From: Roseomonas sp.
Lineage (GTDB): Bacteria > Pseudomonadota > Alphaproteobacteria > Acetobacterales > Acetobacteraceae
Assembly: GCA_020249285.1 (NCBI GenBank)
Contig: JADCFX010000032.1
Coordinates: 1 to 64,000 of the forward strand
DNA: 64,000 nucleotides
Direction of reading: 5' to 3'
Below are positions 1 through 10,229 of this stretch, one piece after another. Position numbers and translations under genes: made by a program. Positions within the stretch are counted from its first letter, which is position 1; the number at the start of each line of letters is the position of its first letter. The notes beneath the pieces were generated by a model, which searched no databases, was not told the DNA's origin, and saw nothing but the letters and a program-made list of their open reading frames with translations.

Positions 1-1297
1 CCTGGGTGGAGTGCTTGCGCCCTGCCGGCACACGCGGCGTGGGGAAGCGGTCCGGCACATGGATCACGGGCGATTGCAGGGCGCGGCCCTGGGGGGATAG
101 GGGCTTCGCGAAATCAATGCTAGCCAGGAAGTCGCGCAATTCTTCCTCGGGCACCTCCAACCCTTCGAATTCATCCCATTCATGGCCGGGGCGGATGCGC
201 ATGGCAGCGCGGAAGCCTTCCATCTGCTCCTTCGTCATCAGCCCGGCGTGGTTATCCTTATGCCCGGCGAAAGGCAGACCCATGCCCTTGATGGTATAGG
301 CAATGAAGCACGTTGGCTGATCGCCCGCCGCATCCTGGGCGCGGAAAGCCTCGGTCAGAGTTTCAATATCATGCCCGCCAAGATTGGTCATCAAAGCGGA
401 AAGCTCGTCATCCGAAAGCGGGTCAATAATGGCGCGAATGCCGGCGACGCGGCCAAGCTCGGCCAGGATCGCCGCACGCCACGCGGCACCGCCCTGGAAG
501 GTGAGTGCGGCGTAGAGGCTATTCGGGCAATCATCAATCCAGCGGCGCAGCTGATCGCCATCGGGCCGCGCAAAAGCGGCTTCCAGCTTGCGGCCGTATT
601 TGAGTGTGACGACATTCCAGCCCATATCGCGGAACAGCCCCTCGATCCGGCCAAAAAGCCTGTCTGGCACCACGGAATCGAGCGATTGGCGGTTGTAATC
701 CACCACCCACCAGACATTGCGGATATCGTGCTTCCAGCCTTCCAATAGGGCTTCGTAAATATTGCCCTCATCCAATTCAGCATCGCCCACCACGGCGACG
801 TGACGGCCCGGCGGAATGCCCTCTGGCGCCATGCGGTGCAGATGCACGTAATCCTGCACAAGCGACCCGAAGGAAGCGAGTGCGACGCCGAGCCCGACAG
901 AACCGGTGGAAAAATCAACCTCAGACCCATCCTTCACGCGGGATGGATAGGGCTGGATGCCACCGAATTGGCGCAGCGTTTCCAGCTTTTCGCGCTGCTG
1001 GCGCCCAAGCAAATAGTTGATGGAATGAAACACCGGTCCCGCATGCGGCTTCACCGCCACGCGATCCGCTGGTTTCAGGATATCGAAGTAAAGCGCAGTC
1101 AGGATGGAAATGCAGGAAGCGCAAGACGCCTGATGCCCGCCCACCTTCAGCCCATCCCGATTGGGGCGAATATGATTGGCGTGGTGGATCATCCAGGAAG
1201 AAAGCCAAAGCAGCTTCCTCTCCAGCGCATGGAGCATTTCCGTCCGCCGGGCGCTACCCGGCAAATGGCGGGCCTTGCCCTTGCCTTGCACTGTCAT
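1..1297 (-). CDS. AceE-like thiamine-diphosphate E1 / transketolase-type enzyme, N-terminal part (runs off window)
   Basis: Translating the minus strand from the ATG at 1297 gives 432 open codons that run off the left edge. The start is preceded by a GGGGGA ribosome site. The protein resembles the first third to half of homodimeric pyruvate dehydrogenase E1 (AceE): a GGHQAS segment near residue 53, then the thiamine-diphosphate motif beginning GDAELDE and ending in the Asn of VVDYN. NRQSLD follows, equivalent to the NLQRLD segment of AceE, then a NLGGHD segment and AYTIKGMGLPF. Members of this family decarboxylate 2-oxoacids with thiamine diphosphate and Mg2+. The C-terminal half is outside the window, so the substrate (pyruvate or another 2-oxoacid) is not settled. 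No E2 or E3 gene is visible on this side. Confidence 0.8.
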   Translation of the reverse strand, partial: MTVQGKGKARHLPGSARRTEMLHALERKLLWLSSWMIHHANHIRPNRDGLKVGGHQASCASCISILTALYFDILKPADRVAVKPHAGPVFHSINYLLGRQQREKLETLRQFGGIQPYPSRVKDGSEVDFSTGSVGLGVALASFGSLVQDYVHLHRMAPEGIPPGRHVAVVGDAELDEGNIYEALLEGWKHDIRNVWWVVDYNRQSLDSVVPDRLFGRIEGLFRDMGWNVVTLKYGRKLEAAFARPDGDQLRRWIDDCPNSLYAALTFQGGAAWRAAILAELGRVAGIRAIIDPLSDDELSALMTNLGGHDIETLTEAFRAQDAAGDQPTCFIAYTIKGMGLPFAGHKDNHAGLMTKEQMEGFRAAMRIRPGHEWDEFEGLEVPEEELRDFLASIDFAKPLSPQGRALQSPVIHVPDRFPTPRVPAGRKHSTQ

Positions 1298-1362
1298 GAT
1301 CCGTTCCCCCGACAAGTTCGGCTGAATATGGCGGTTTGGTCCTGCCGGCGAAAGAGGGGATT

Positions 1363-2760
1363 TTAGGCCCGGATCAGCCGTTTCAGCCCGCCCGAGGCCG
1401 CGCGCTGCCCATCCCCGACATAGGCTTCGTGATTGTTTTCGATGGAGGCCGGATCATAGAGGTAATTTACCATCAACCCGCAGGATTGGCGAAGACCATT
1501 CTCCGAGACGTCAGCCCGCCAATTCAGCCTTTCGACGCGCGCGCCATTGGAAAGGTGGAAATGTGCTACGGGATCAAGCGCGCGCCCTGCCCTGCCCGCC
1601 GGCGCTTCCTTCAACAGATATTGCGCGCCGAGCCGGATCAGCATGGGCCCCAAGGCGCGGGAGAGTGCTTCCTGCTTCAACCAGGCGCGGTCCGCCAAAG
1701 CCCGAGCGCAATCCAGCGCCGCGCCGCCATTGGCGGAAGTAAGCGCCGCTTCTTCCTCGGCCGTCAGCAGCGCGGTCTTATTGGCCAGGCTTTTGTCGAG
1801 CCAGGCGCGAAAGCCCGGCATGGGGGAAAGCGTGCAAAAGGTTTTCAGCTTCGGGAATTCGGCCGCGAGCAATTCTACCACGCGCTTGATCAGGAAATTG
1901 CCGAAGGAAATGCCATCCAAGCCGCGCTGGCAGTTGTTGATGGAATAGAACACCGCCGTATCCGCCTGCCCGGCATCCAGCAACGGCGCCTTTTCATCAA
2001 GCAGCTTTTGCACGCTGGCCGCCATGCCGCGTTCAAGGGCGACTTCCACGAAAATCAGCGGCTCATCGGGCATGCGCGGGTGGAAAAACGCGTAGCAGCG
2101 CCGGTCTGAATCCAGACGATTGCGCAAATCGCGCCAGGTGCGGATGCGATGCACCGCTTCATATTGCACCAGCTTTTCCAAAAGCGCGGCAGGCGATTTC
2201 CAATCAATCGCGCGCAATTCCAGGAAGCCAAGATCGAACCAGGAAGCGAGCAAGCCCTTCAGGTCAGTCTCCAAAGCCTGCAAGGGCGGTTCATCATCCT
2301 TGAGGCGCAGCAATTCCGCGCGCATCTCAACCAGGAATTTCACCCCATCCGGAATGGCGGCAAAGGCCGTCAGCAGCTTCAGGCGCGGCGGTTCCAAAGC
2401 GCGGCGCAGCCCTGCCAAGGCAATGGCGCGCAAAGCAGCATCAGTTGCGGCGCTCAGTTTTTCAATGGCGCTGGTCACCGCAGCCGCGTTGGAATCAAAA
2501 CTGGCCAAGGCACGAAGGAAATCGAGCTTGCCCGCCTCATCTAAGCCGCGATAGCGCACCGCAAGTGCTGCCGCGCGGTTGCGCGCGGAAACCTCGCCAC
2601 CGCGTGCCTGGAGGCATTCCCGGAATTCTTCAGCAAAATCATTGGGGGCTTGCGGGCTGCGCTGCACCACACTGGCCAGATCGCGCCAGAAGGACGCCAC
2701 GCGCTGCATGGCACGATTCATCAAGCCGGCTTCAATGGCGATATCGGACATGGTGTGCAC
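1363..2760 (-). CDS. Malonyl-CoA decarboxylase
   Basis: This 465-residue protein matches malonyl-CoA decarboxylase, which converts malonyl-CoA to acetyl-CoA and CO2. The N-terminal half is a helical bundle. The C-terminal catalytic half, of the acetyltransferase (GNAT-like) fold, contains PLIFVEVAL, the AVFYSINNCQRGL segment, TLSPMPGFR, and the HFHLSNGA...NWRAD segment near the end; these are hallmarks of the family. Length is typical for bacterial members. The frame opens with GTG at 2760, but an ATG at 2751 (protein starting MSDIA) is equally plausible; the GGGG run upstream suits the GTG better. It is on the same strand as the AceE-like gene and 66 bases before it. It may serve malonate use or malonyl-CoA balance. 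Confidence 0.9.
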   Translation of the reverse strand: MHTMSDIAIEAGLMNRAMQRVASFWRDLASVVQRSPQAPNDFAEEFRECLQARGGEVSARNRAAALAVRYRGLDEAGKLDFLRALASFDSNAAAVTSAIEKLSAATDAALRAIALAGLRRALEPPRLKLLTAFAAIPDGVKFLVEMRAELLRLKDDEPPLQALETDLKGLLASWFDLGFLELRAIDWKSPAALLEKLVQYEAVHRIRTWRDLRNRLDSDRRCYAFFHPRMPDEPLIFVEVALERGMAASVQKLLDEKAPLLDAGQADTAVFYSINNCQRGLDGISFGNFLIKRVVELLAAEFPKLKTFCTLSPMPGFRAWLDKSLANKTALLTAEEEAALTSANGGAALDCARALADRAWLKQEALSRALGPMLIRLGAQYLLKEAPAGRAGRALDPVAHFHLSNGARVERLNWRADVSENGLRQSCGLMVNYLYDPASIENNHEAYVGDGQRAASGGLKRLIRA

Positions 2761-2833
2761 CGAACCCCTTCAGGGGAAAGCCTATCGAAACATTTCCTAA
2801 AAAACAAAGGTTTTGTGGCGCGCTTGATGGGCT

Positions 2834-4264
2834 TCAGGAAGAAAGATCATGCCGCGCCTTGGCGATCAATGCCGGCAAATCCTCGGCGATCAAACCGGGT
2901 GGGCCTGAAGCCGCAGCAGCGCCATGCAGCCAGACACCAGCGGCAGCGGCCTCAAAAGGCGCCATGCCCTGCGCCAGCAAGGCTGCAATGGCGCCGGCCA
3001 GGATATCGCCCGTACCCGCGGTGGCGAGCGAAGGCGGCGCATTGTCATTGATGATCACGCGGCCATCCGGCGCGGCGATGATGCTATCCGGGCCTTTCAG
3101 CACGACAACCGCGCCAAGCCGCGCGGCAGCGGCGCGCGTGGCGGCCAGCCTATCCGCGCCCGGCGTGCCGAAAAGCCGGGCGAATTCGCCGGCATGGGGC
3201 GTGATCACCGCCGCGCCGCGCAGCAGGTCCGGCGCCTCGGCAGCAGCCATCAAGGCGCCGGCATCGGCGACCAGGGTTTTGCCGGCAACAATCACGCTGC
3301 GGATGGCAGCGCGCGTTGCCCCATGAGGCAACAGCCCAGGCCCGACGAGCCAGACCTTGCGCCGCGTATCCGCCAAAAGCGCGTCCAGCGTCGCATCGCT
3401 TACCAACTGGCCGGGCGCATCGGCGCGCAGCAACGCGGCCAGTTCCAGGTTTTCGGCATGCAGCGTAACCAAGCCCGCGCCGAGCCGCCGCGCCGCAGAT
3501 GCTGCCAGCCGCGCGGCACCGGGCATGGCCGCCCCCGCCAAAATGGTCAGATGGCCGCGCGTGTATTTATGCGCGCTGACCTCAAGTGATGGGAGCGCCC
3601 AAAGCGATGGGTGATTGCGCCAGCAACGCGGCGCGATGCCTCCCAGCACTGCCTCCGGCAGGCCGATATTGGCAAGCAGGGTCTCCCCGCAAAGTGCGCG
3701 GCCCGGCAGCAGCACATGCCCGGGCTTGAGGCGAAAGAAGCTGATCGTGAGTGCCGCTTGCAGGGCGTAACCCAGTACCTGCCCGGTTGCGCCATCAAGC
3801 CCTGAGGGCACATCCACCGCGACCAAGGGCGCCCGAACCGCGCGCAGCATTTGGGAAACCTCCGGCGCCAAGGGGCGCGTCAGGCCAGCGCCAAACAACG
3901 CATCCACCACAAGCCCAGCACGCGCGAACTCGGCCTCATTGAAAGCCGCCAACGGGCCATGCCAGCGCGCCGCCGCCGCAGCAGCGGCGGTGCCGGGGCT
4001 GGGAGGTACGAGGGCCGCGACCGCAACGGGCCAGCCCGCCTGTTCCAGATAGCGCGCGGCGACATAGCCATCCCCGCCATTATTGCCGGGACCGGCCAGC
4101 ACCAGGGTGCGGCAGGGGCGGAAGCGGGCGCGAATGGCCCGTGCCACCGCCCTGCCCGCTGCCTCCATCAGGGTTTCAGTCGGCATGCCCGCCGCCAGCG
4201 CCGCAGCATCGGCGCGCGCCATCTCAGTCGGGGTCAGAAGCTCGGTCGGGTAAGGGCGCGACAT
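2834..4264 (-). CDS. nnr: Bifunctional NAD(P)H-hydrate epimerase / ADP-dependent NAD(P)H-hydrate dehydratase
   Basis: This 476-residue protein repairs damaged NADHX and NADPHX. The N-terminal YjeF epimerase domain (about 1-210) has the GPGNNGGDG motif and interconverts R and S forms. The C-terminal carbohydrate-kinase-like domain (about 220-470) has GPGLL, the TPHAGEF motif, VVLKGPDS and the late ATAGTGD(V/I)LAG motif holding the catalytic Asp, and uses ADP or ATP to dehydrate the S form. The two-domain fusion is the usual bacterial arrangement. The start codon ATG at 4264 is divergent from the ParA-like gene by 95 bases. This is a housekeeping metabolite-repair enzyme and its neighbours give no special context. 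Confidence 0.95.
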   Translation of the reverse strand: MSRPYPTELLTPTEMARADAAALAAGMPTETLMEAAGRAVARAIRARFRPCRTLVLAGPGNNGGDGYVAARYLEQAGWPVAVAALVPPSPGTAAAAAAARWHGPLAAFNEAEFARAGLVVDALFGAGLTRPLAPEVSQMLRAVRAPLVAVDVPSGLDGATGQVLGYALQAALTISFFRLKPGHVLLPGRALCGETLLANIGLPEAVLGGIAPRCWRNHPSLWALPSLEVSAHKYTRGHLTILAGAAMPGAARLAASAARRLGAGLVTLHAENLELAALLRADAPGQLVSDATLDALLADTRRKVWLVGPGLLPHGATRAAIRSVIVAGKTLVADAGALMAAAEAPDLLRGAAVITPHAGEFARLFGTPGADRLAATRAAAARLGAVVVLKGPDSIIAAPDGRVIINDNAPPSLATAGTGDILAGAIAALLAQGMAPFEAAAAGVWLHGAAAASGPPGLIAEDLPALIAKARHDLSS

Positions 4265-4359
4265 GGATGGGTTATAGCCGTATTAAGCGCCGCCCATATG
4301 GGCTGGATCAAGCGGCGCGCCAAGCTGCTATAGAAGCGCTTCGAGAACAGGAGTCGTGC

Positions 4360-5001
4360 ATGGCCTTCGTGATCGCCATCGCCCAGCGTAAGGGCGGCGC
4401 CGGCAAATCCACCGTGGCGGCCAATCTGGCCACCGCGCTCGCAGAAGCTGGCCATCGCGTCGGGCTTTTGGACATAGACCCGCAGCGCAGCCTGGCGCGT
4501 TGGGACCAGCAGCGCGGCGTGAGCAAAAAGGCCCATACGCTGCATTTTGAAGCGCCGACCGGCTGGCGCCTGCCCGCCACGCTGGAAAGGCTGAAGCGGG
4601 AACAGGATTTCGTGCTGCTGGATACGGCGCCCCATGATGACACGGATGCCAAGCTTGCCATTCGCGGCGCTGATCTGGTGTTGGTGCCCTTGCAGCCCTC
4701 GGCGGCTGATCTCTGGTCCATGGACGCCACACTTGATCTGGCGAAGCAGGAAAAGCGCCCCTTCCGCCTGCTACTGAACCGCGCGCCGGCCTCGGGCAGG
4801 CTGCGCGACGATATCGAAGGCCAAATCCGCGACCGCAACCTGCCCATACTGGATGCGGTACTTGGCAATCGCACCGCCTATGCCCAGGCTTTCATGGCCG
4901 GGCTTGGCGTGGTGGAAGCCGCACCCCGCGGCCCCGCAGCGGCGGAAGTGCGGAGCCTCGCGAGTGCCTTGGAAGCGATCCGTAAAAAGGGTTTGGGTTG
5001 A
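4360..5001 (+). CDS. ParA/MinD-type ATPase without a ParB partner
   Basis: This 213-residue ATPase has the deviant Walker A motif KGGAGKST at residues 11-18, a Walker A' region LLDIDPQRS and the switch segment LLDTAPHDD. This places it in the ParA/Soj family that moves or positions cargo on DNA or membranes. I start it at ATG 4360 because AGGAG lies 6 bases upstream; the frame is open further back but that part has no family similarity. No parB or parS site is next to it, so it looks like a short orphan ParA rather than a chromosome-partition pair. Its stop overlaps the start of the next gene (TGATG), which implies translational coupling to a membrane protein. Confidence 0.85.
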   Translation: MAFVIAIAQRKGGAGKSTVAANLATALAEAGHRVGLLDIDPQRSLARWDQQRGVSKKAHTLHFEAPTGWRLPATLERLKREQDFVLLDTAPHDDTDAKLAIRGADLVLVPLQPSAADLWSMDATLDLAKQEKRPFRLLLNRAPASGRLRDDIEGQIRDRNLPILDAVLGNRTAYAQAFMAGLGVVEAAPRGPAAAEVRSLASALEAIRKKGLG

Positions 5002-5462
5002 TGAGTGATCTATTGCTGGCGCTGCATCTGCTGGGCGCGGTGCTCTGGGTAGGCGGCATGGCCTTCGCGCTTTTGGTGCTGCGCCCCGCCGCGCATGAAG
5101 TGCTGCAAGCGCCTGAGCGTCTGGCGCTCGCGCAGGCGGCCTTTAGGCGTTTCTTTCTGATTGTATGGCATGCCATGCCAATCGTGCTGCTGACCGGCTG
5201 GGCCTTGTTCTTTCTGTGGCATGGCGGCTGGTCTGGCGCGCGATGGAGCCTGCATCTGATGCATTTGCTGGGGCTGATTATGGCATTGGTCTTTCTTGCG
5301 CTATTCTTCGGCCCCTGGGGTGCCATGCGCCGGGCGATGGCGGCGGGCGACAAGCCCAATGCAGCGCGCGCGCTGCAGAGTATCAGAAAGCTGGTATTGG
5401 TGAATTTGATCATGGGGTTGGTCGTGGTGGCATTTTCCGGCGTTGGGCGCATCGCGGGATGA
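5001..5462 (+). CDS. CopD-like integral membrane protein
   Basis: This 153-residue protein is almost entirely hydrophobic with four predicted membrane helices (about 5-25, 48-70, 78-102 and 128-148). The opening segment LHLLGAVLWVGGMAF followed by a long helix and His residues at helix ends resembles CopD/DUF2269-type small membrane proteins, some of which bind haem or copper. The ATG at 5001 overlaps the stop codon of the ParA-like gene, and its own stop overlaps the ATG of the following GNAT gene, so the three are very likely co-transcribed and coupled. Function beyond 'CopD-like' cannot be stated from the sequence. Confidence 0.75.
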   Translation: MSDLLLALHLLGAVLWVGGMAFALLVLRPAAHEVLQAPERLALAQAAFRRFFLIVWHAMPIVLLTGWALFFLWHGGWSGARWSLHLMHLLGLIMALVFLALFFGPWGAMRRAMAAGDKPNAARALQSIRKLVLVNLIMGLVVVAFSGVGRIAG

Positions 5463-5896
5463 GCATTGCGCTGAAGGACGGCATCCAGATTGTTGAGGAT
5501 GCCGCGCCCGAATTCGAAGCAGTCGCCGCCATCCAGCGCGGGCTGCACAACTTCAACCAGGAAACCGGCGGGCCTTATGACCGGGAGCCTGTGACGCTTC
5601 TGGTGCAGGATGCGGATGGCAAGACGCTGGGCGGCTTACTCGGCCTGACCTTCTGGGGCTGGCTGTTCATTGATTGGCTTTATCTGGAACGCGGCATGCG
5701 CCGGCGCGGCATTGGTGAGGAATTGCTGCAGCGGGCGGAAGCGATTGGCCGCGAACGCGGCTGCACCAATGCCTATACGGATACTTTCAGCTTCCAGGCG
5801 CCAGGCTTCTGGAAGCGGAATGGCTATGTGGAATTCGGGAAGCTGGAAGGCATGCCGGCTGGTCATGCGCGGGTGTGGTTGCGGAAGAAGCTGTAG
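5459..5896 (+). CDS. GNAT-family N-acetyltransferase
   Basis: This is a 145-residue single-domain acetyltransferase. The acetyl-CoA binding motif A is visible as ERGMRRRGIGEELLQRAE (about residues 77-94), with a central LGGLLG strand region before it and GFWKRNGY in the last third. These proteins move an acetyl group from acetyl-CoA to an amine, and the substrate is not predictable here. The ATG at 5459 overlaps the preceding stop (ATGA), making it the third gene of the ParA/CopD-like/GNAT set. It ends 2 bases before the convergent TTT receptor gene. Confidence 0.85.
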   Translation: MSIALKDGIQIVEDAAPEFEAVAAIQRGLHNFNQETGGPYDREPVTLLVQDADGKTLGGLLGLTFWGWLFIDWLYLERGMRRRGIGEELLQRAEAIGRERGCTNAYTDTFSFQAPGFWKRNGYVEFGKLEGMPAGHARVWLRKKL

Positions 5897-5898
5897 CT

Positions 5899-6867
5899 TT
5901 ATTCCACTTTGATCCCGGCCTTCGCCACCACATCGGCCCACATCGCGATCTCACGCTTCAGCACCGCATCGAATTCGGCCGGGCTTTGCCCGCCGGGCTC
6001 CGTGCCCAGTTCCAGGATGCGTTGCGTGAGATCCGGCGCCGCAATGGCCGTTGCAAACGCTTCATATAATTGCGCCTGAATGGCGGGTGGCGTGCGCGCG
6101 GGCAGGAAGGCCGCCACCCAGGTATCCGCTTCGAACCCCGGCACGGTTTCGGCAACACTCGGCACATCCGGAAAGGCGCGGTTGCGCGTGGGGGAAGTGA
6201 CCGCGATGGGCCTGATCTGCCCACCGCGCGCCAGCCCCGCTGAAGCGGTGAGCGAATCAAAGCCAAGCTGCACATTGCCCGCGGCCAAATCCTGCAAGGC
6301 AGGGCCAGAGCCGCGATAGGGGATGAATTGGATATCAATCCCGGTAGTCAGGCAAAACAAGGTCGCGCCCAGATGCGGCCCGCCGCCGGGGGAGCCCGCC
6401 GTGAAATTAAGCTTGCCCGGATTGGCCCGCGCATAAGTGAGCAATTCCGAGATATTGTGAATGGGCAGGCTTGGCGTGGCAGTGACCAGCAACGGCGTGC
6501 GCCCCAGCATGGTTATGGGCAGGAAGGCGCTTGGGATATCAAAAGGCGCCTTGTCCTTATGCGTCGTCGGCAGGATGGAATGGGCCGAGGCATTGATCAG
6601 CACGGTATAGCCATCCGGCACCGCGCGGGCGACCTCACCCATACCAATAAGGCCCGAAGCGCCGGCGCGGTTTTCAACCACAATCTGCCAGCCTTTTTGT
6701 TCGGCAATCTTGCGCGCAACCAGACGGCCCAGAATGTCACTCGGCCCACCTGGCGGGAAAGCGATGACAAACCGGATGGGCGCTGCGGGCCAAACGCCCT
6801 GCGCTTTCAGGGTGGCAGGCGCGAAAAGCCCGGCTGCAAGCACCCCCCGACGAGATAAAAGCGGCAT
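5899..6867 (-). CDS. TTT-family (Bug) periplasmic substrate-binding receptor 1
   Basis: This 322-residue protein has a twin-arginine or Sec-like signal (LLSRRGVLAAGLFAPATLKAQ, cleavage after about residue 23) followed by the Bug-receptor landmarks: PIRFVIAFPPGGPSDILGR, VVENRAGASGLIG, PDGYT, the IPYRGSGPALQDLAAG segment and FPDVPSVAET. Such proteins bind dicarboxylates, tricarboxylates or related small acids in the periplasm and deliver them to TctA/TctB membrane subunits. No membrane subunit gene is nearby. A GGGGGA site precedes ATG 6867, and a minus-strand terminator lies directly upstream (6890-6923), so it should have its own promoter or be read only past that terminator. Confidence 0.92.
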   Translation of the reverse strand: MPLLSRRGVLAAGLFAPATLKAQGVWPAAPIRFVIAFPPGGPSDILGRLVARKIAEQKGWQIVVENRAGASGLIGMGEVARAVPDGYTVLINASAHSILPTTHKDKAPFDIPSAFLPITMLGRTPLLVTATPSLPIHNISELLTYARANPGKLNFTAGSPGGGPHLGATLFCLTTGIDIQFIPYRGSGPALQDLAAGNVQLGFDSLTASAGLARGGQIRPIAVTSPTRNRAFPDVPSVAETVPGFEADTWVAAFLPARTPPAIQAQLYEAFATAIAAPDLTQRILELGTEPGGQSPAEFDAVLKREIAMWADVVAKAGIKVE

Positions 6868-6889
6868 GGCCGATCCCCCTCACCTTCAC

Positions 6890-6923
6890 AAAAAATAGCG
6901 TGACCCAGTTTCCCGGATCACGC
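6890..6923 (-). terminator. Rho-independent terminator on the minus strand
   Basis: Arms at 6898-6906 and 6915-6923 form a 9-base-pair stem around an 8-base loop; one position is C-A on the plus strand but a G-U pair in the minus-strand RNA. In that RNA the stem is followed by UAUUUUUU (six T at 6895-6890). It lies 23 bases upstream of the receptor start, so it would end transcripts coming from the GFA gene and decayed IS66 region, or act as a leader attenuator for the receptor. Confidence 0.7.
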
Positions 6924-7082
6924 CATAGCCCTAGTTGCAGAAGGTGCCGCCGCGGGGTGAATGAATTTATTTGCTGGTGCCACGCATCTCATCCCCGCAG
7001 AACGGGCGTGATGCGGTGCGATTCTTCGCTTGATAACGCTGACAGCACATTTCCCAGGAGATTTTTTAACGCCCCGCGCGGC
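6924..7082. other. Intergenic stretch with no recognised gene
   Basis: Between the terminator and the transposase remnant I see short open frames only, with no ribosome site, family motif or codon bias. It is less GC-rich than its surroundings around 7050-7070. It is probably decayed flanking DNA of the IS66 remnant. Confidence 0.5.
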
Positions 7083-7263
7083 CTATAAGGCTGCCGGGCG
7101 CGTATTTCGAGGCGCGGCGCTTGGACGGGAGCTTGGCTTTTTCTTACAGGTTCCGACCAGGGCGGAGAGCGCGCCGCCGTCAGTTAGAACGCGATCCAGA
7201 CTGAAAAGCTAGATGGCATTGATCAGCGAGCCTGGCCGCCTGACGTAATGGTTCGCACGCCAA
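7083..7263 (+). pseudogene. Remnant of an IS66-family transposase (TnpC C-terminal part)
   Basis: Reading the plus strand in two frames recovers the typical IS66 TnpC ending. 7087-7131 gives KAAGRVFRGAALGRE. A one-base shift near 7132 leads into WLFLTGSDQGGERAAV, and after an in-frame TAG at 7185 comes NAIQTEKLDGIDQRAWPPDV. In intact relatives, as I remember them, the same positions read ALGRKNWLFAGSDRGGERAA and then TAKLNGIDPQAWLADV. The frameshift, the stop codon and the loss of everything upstream show it is dead. The terminal DELLPW-type end and the IS inverted repeats were not found. It marks an old insertion between the TTT receptor and the GFA gene. Confidence 0.75.
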
Positions 7264-7327
7264 CAGGTCTCGCTACCACGCCTCAGGACATGAAACTGCT
7301 GAAAGCGCTCCTGGCAGCACTCAGGGG

Positions 7328-7714
7328 CTAAGCGATATCCGTTTCCACATGCCACCATTTCGGCCTTGTGCTACGAAAGGAATGCGCCGTCGGGCGGAGG
7401 GCCGCCGCCGGCTTGTCGAATACACCAAGCAGCAAGCCCACGACCGGCTTGTCGTCGATAGCACCGAGAGAGGTGCCGCAGGTCTTGCAGAAGGCGCGGC
7501 TTGAATAGGGCGATGAACGATATGTGGCGGGCTTGCCGGCCTTGCCTGTCCAGGTGACCGCATCGCGCGGAAATTCGACCCAGGCGAGTGTGAGGCCGCC
7601 GGTATGGCGCTGGCACATGCGACACGAACACGTGTGCGGCTTGGCGGCGGGCGCTTTGGCTTCGAAGCGGATCGCACCGCACAGGCAGCCGCCGCTATAG
7701 GTTTTCACCGACAT
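7328..7714 (-). CDS. GFA-family (CENP-V/GFA) zinc-binding protein
   Basis: This protein of about 128 residues has the GFA pattern: GGCLCGAIRFEA near the N-terminus, then HTCSCRMCQRHTGG and FCKTCGTSLG. These supply the Cys residues that bind zinc in glutathione-dependent formaldehyde-activating-like proteins. Most members are uncharacterised and only a few bind S-hydroxymethylglutathione, so a formaldehyde role is only a family-level guess. I start it at ATG 7714; an in-frame TTG at 7726 would add four residues. It stands alone beside the IS66 remnant and may have arrived with it. Confidence 0.85.
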   Translation of the reverse strand: MSVKTYSGGCLCGAIRFEAKAPAAKPHTCSCRMCQRHTGGLTLAWVEFPRDAVTWTGKAGKPATYRSSPYSSRAFCKTCGTSLGAIDDKPVVGLLLGVFDKPAAALRPTAHSFRSTRPKWWHVETDIA

Positions 7715-7856
7715 TTCCCAGACCAAACTTCCTTACGGCCGAAACCCTCACAATCTGGCCGATCTTGATGCAATCGGCAGACGCAAGGCATAGCTTTCTT
7801 GTGCTTCCGCCGCGTCCACCGCCCAAAATCCAGTTCGATCAACCCACTTAAGGCAG

Positions 7857-10088
<2,232 letters not shown>

Positions 10089-10229
10089 TCAACCTTCCAT
10101 AGCCTGGGCCGTTCGGGCCGCTTTGCGTGTTTTGGCAATCTGGCCGGGTTTGTCGCACCGGGGGGGGAGAAGGGCAAGTGGGTGGCGGGGCCAGATCGGC
10201 CTTCCACCAGCGGTTATATTGCGCCCTTT

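Noticed and set aside
7200..7300. A GGTTCGC segment resembling a tRNA T-arm
   Set aside because: No matching acceptor, anticodon or D-arm could be folded around it; the region is explained by the IS66 remnant.
7248..7331. A 27-codon frame ending in MKLLKALLAALRG
   Set aside because: It begins inside the decayed IS66 fragment and overlaps the GFA gene end; no ribosome site or independent support.
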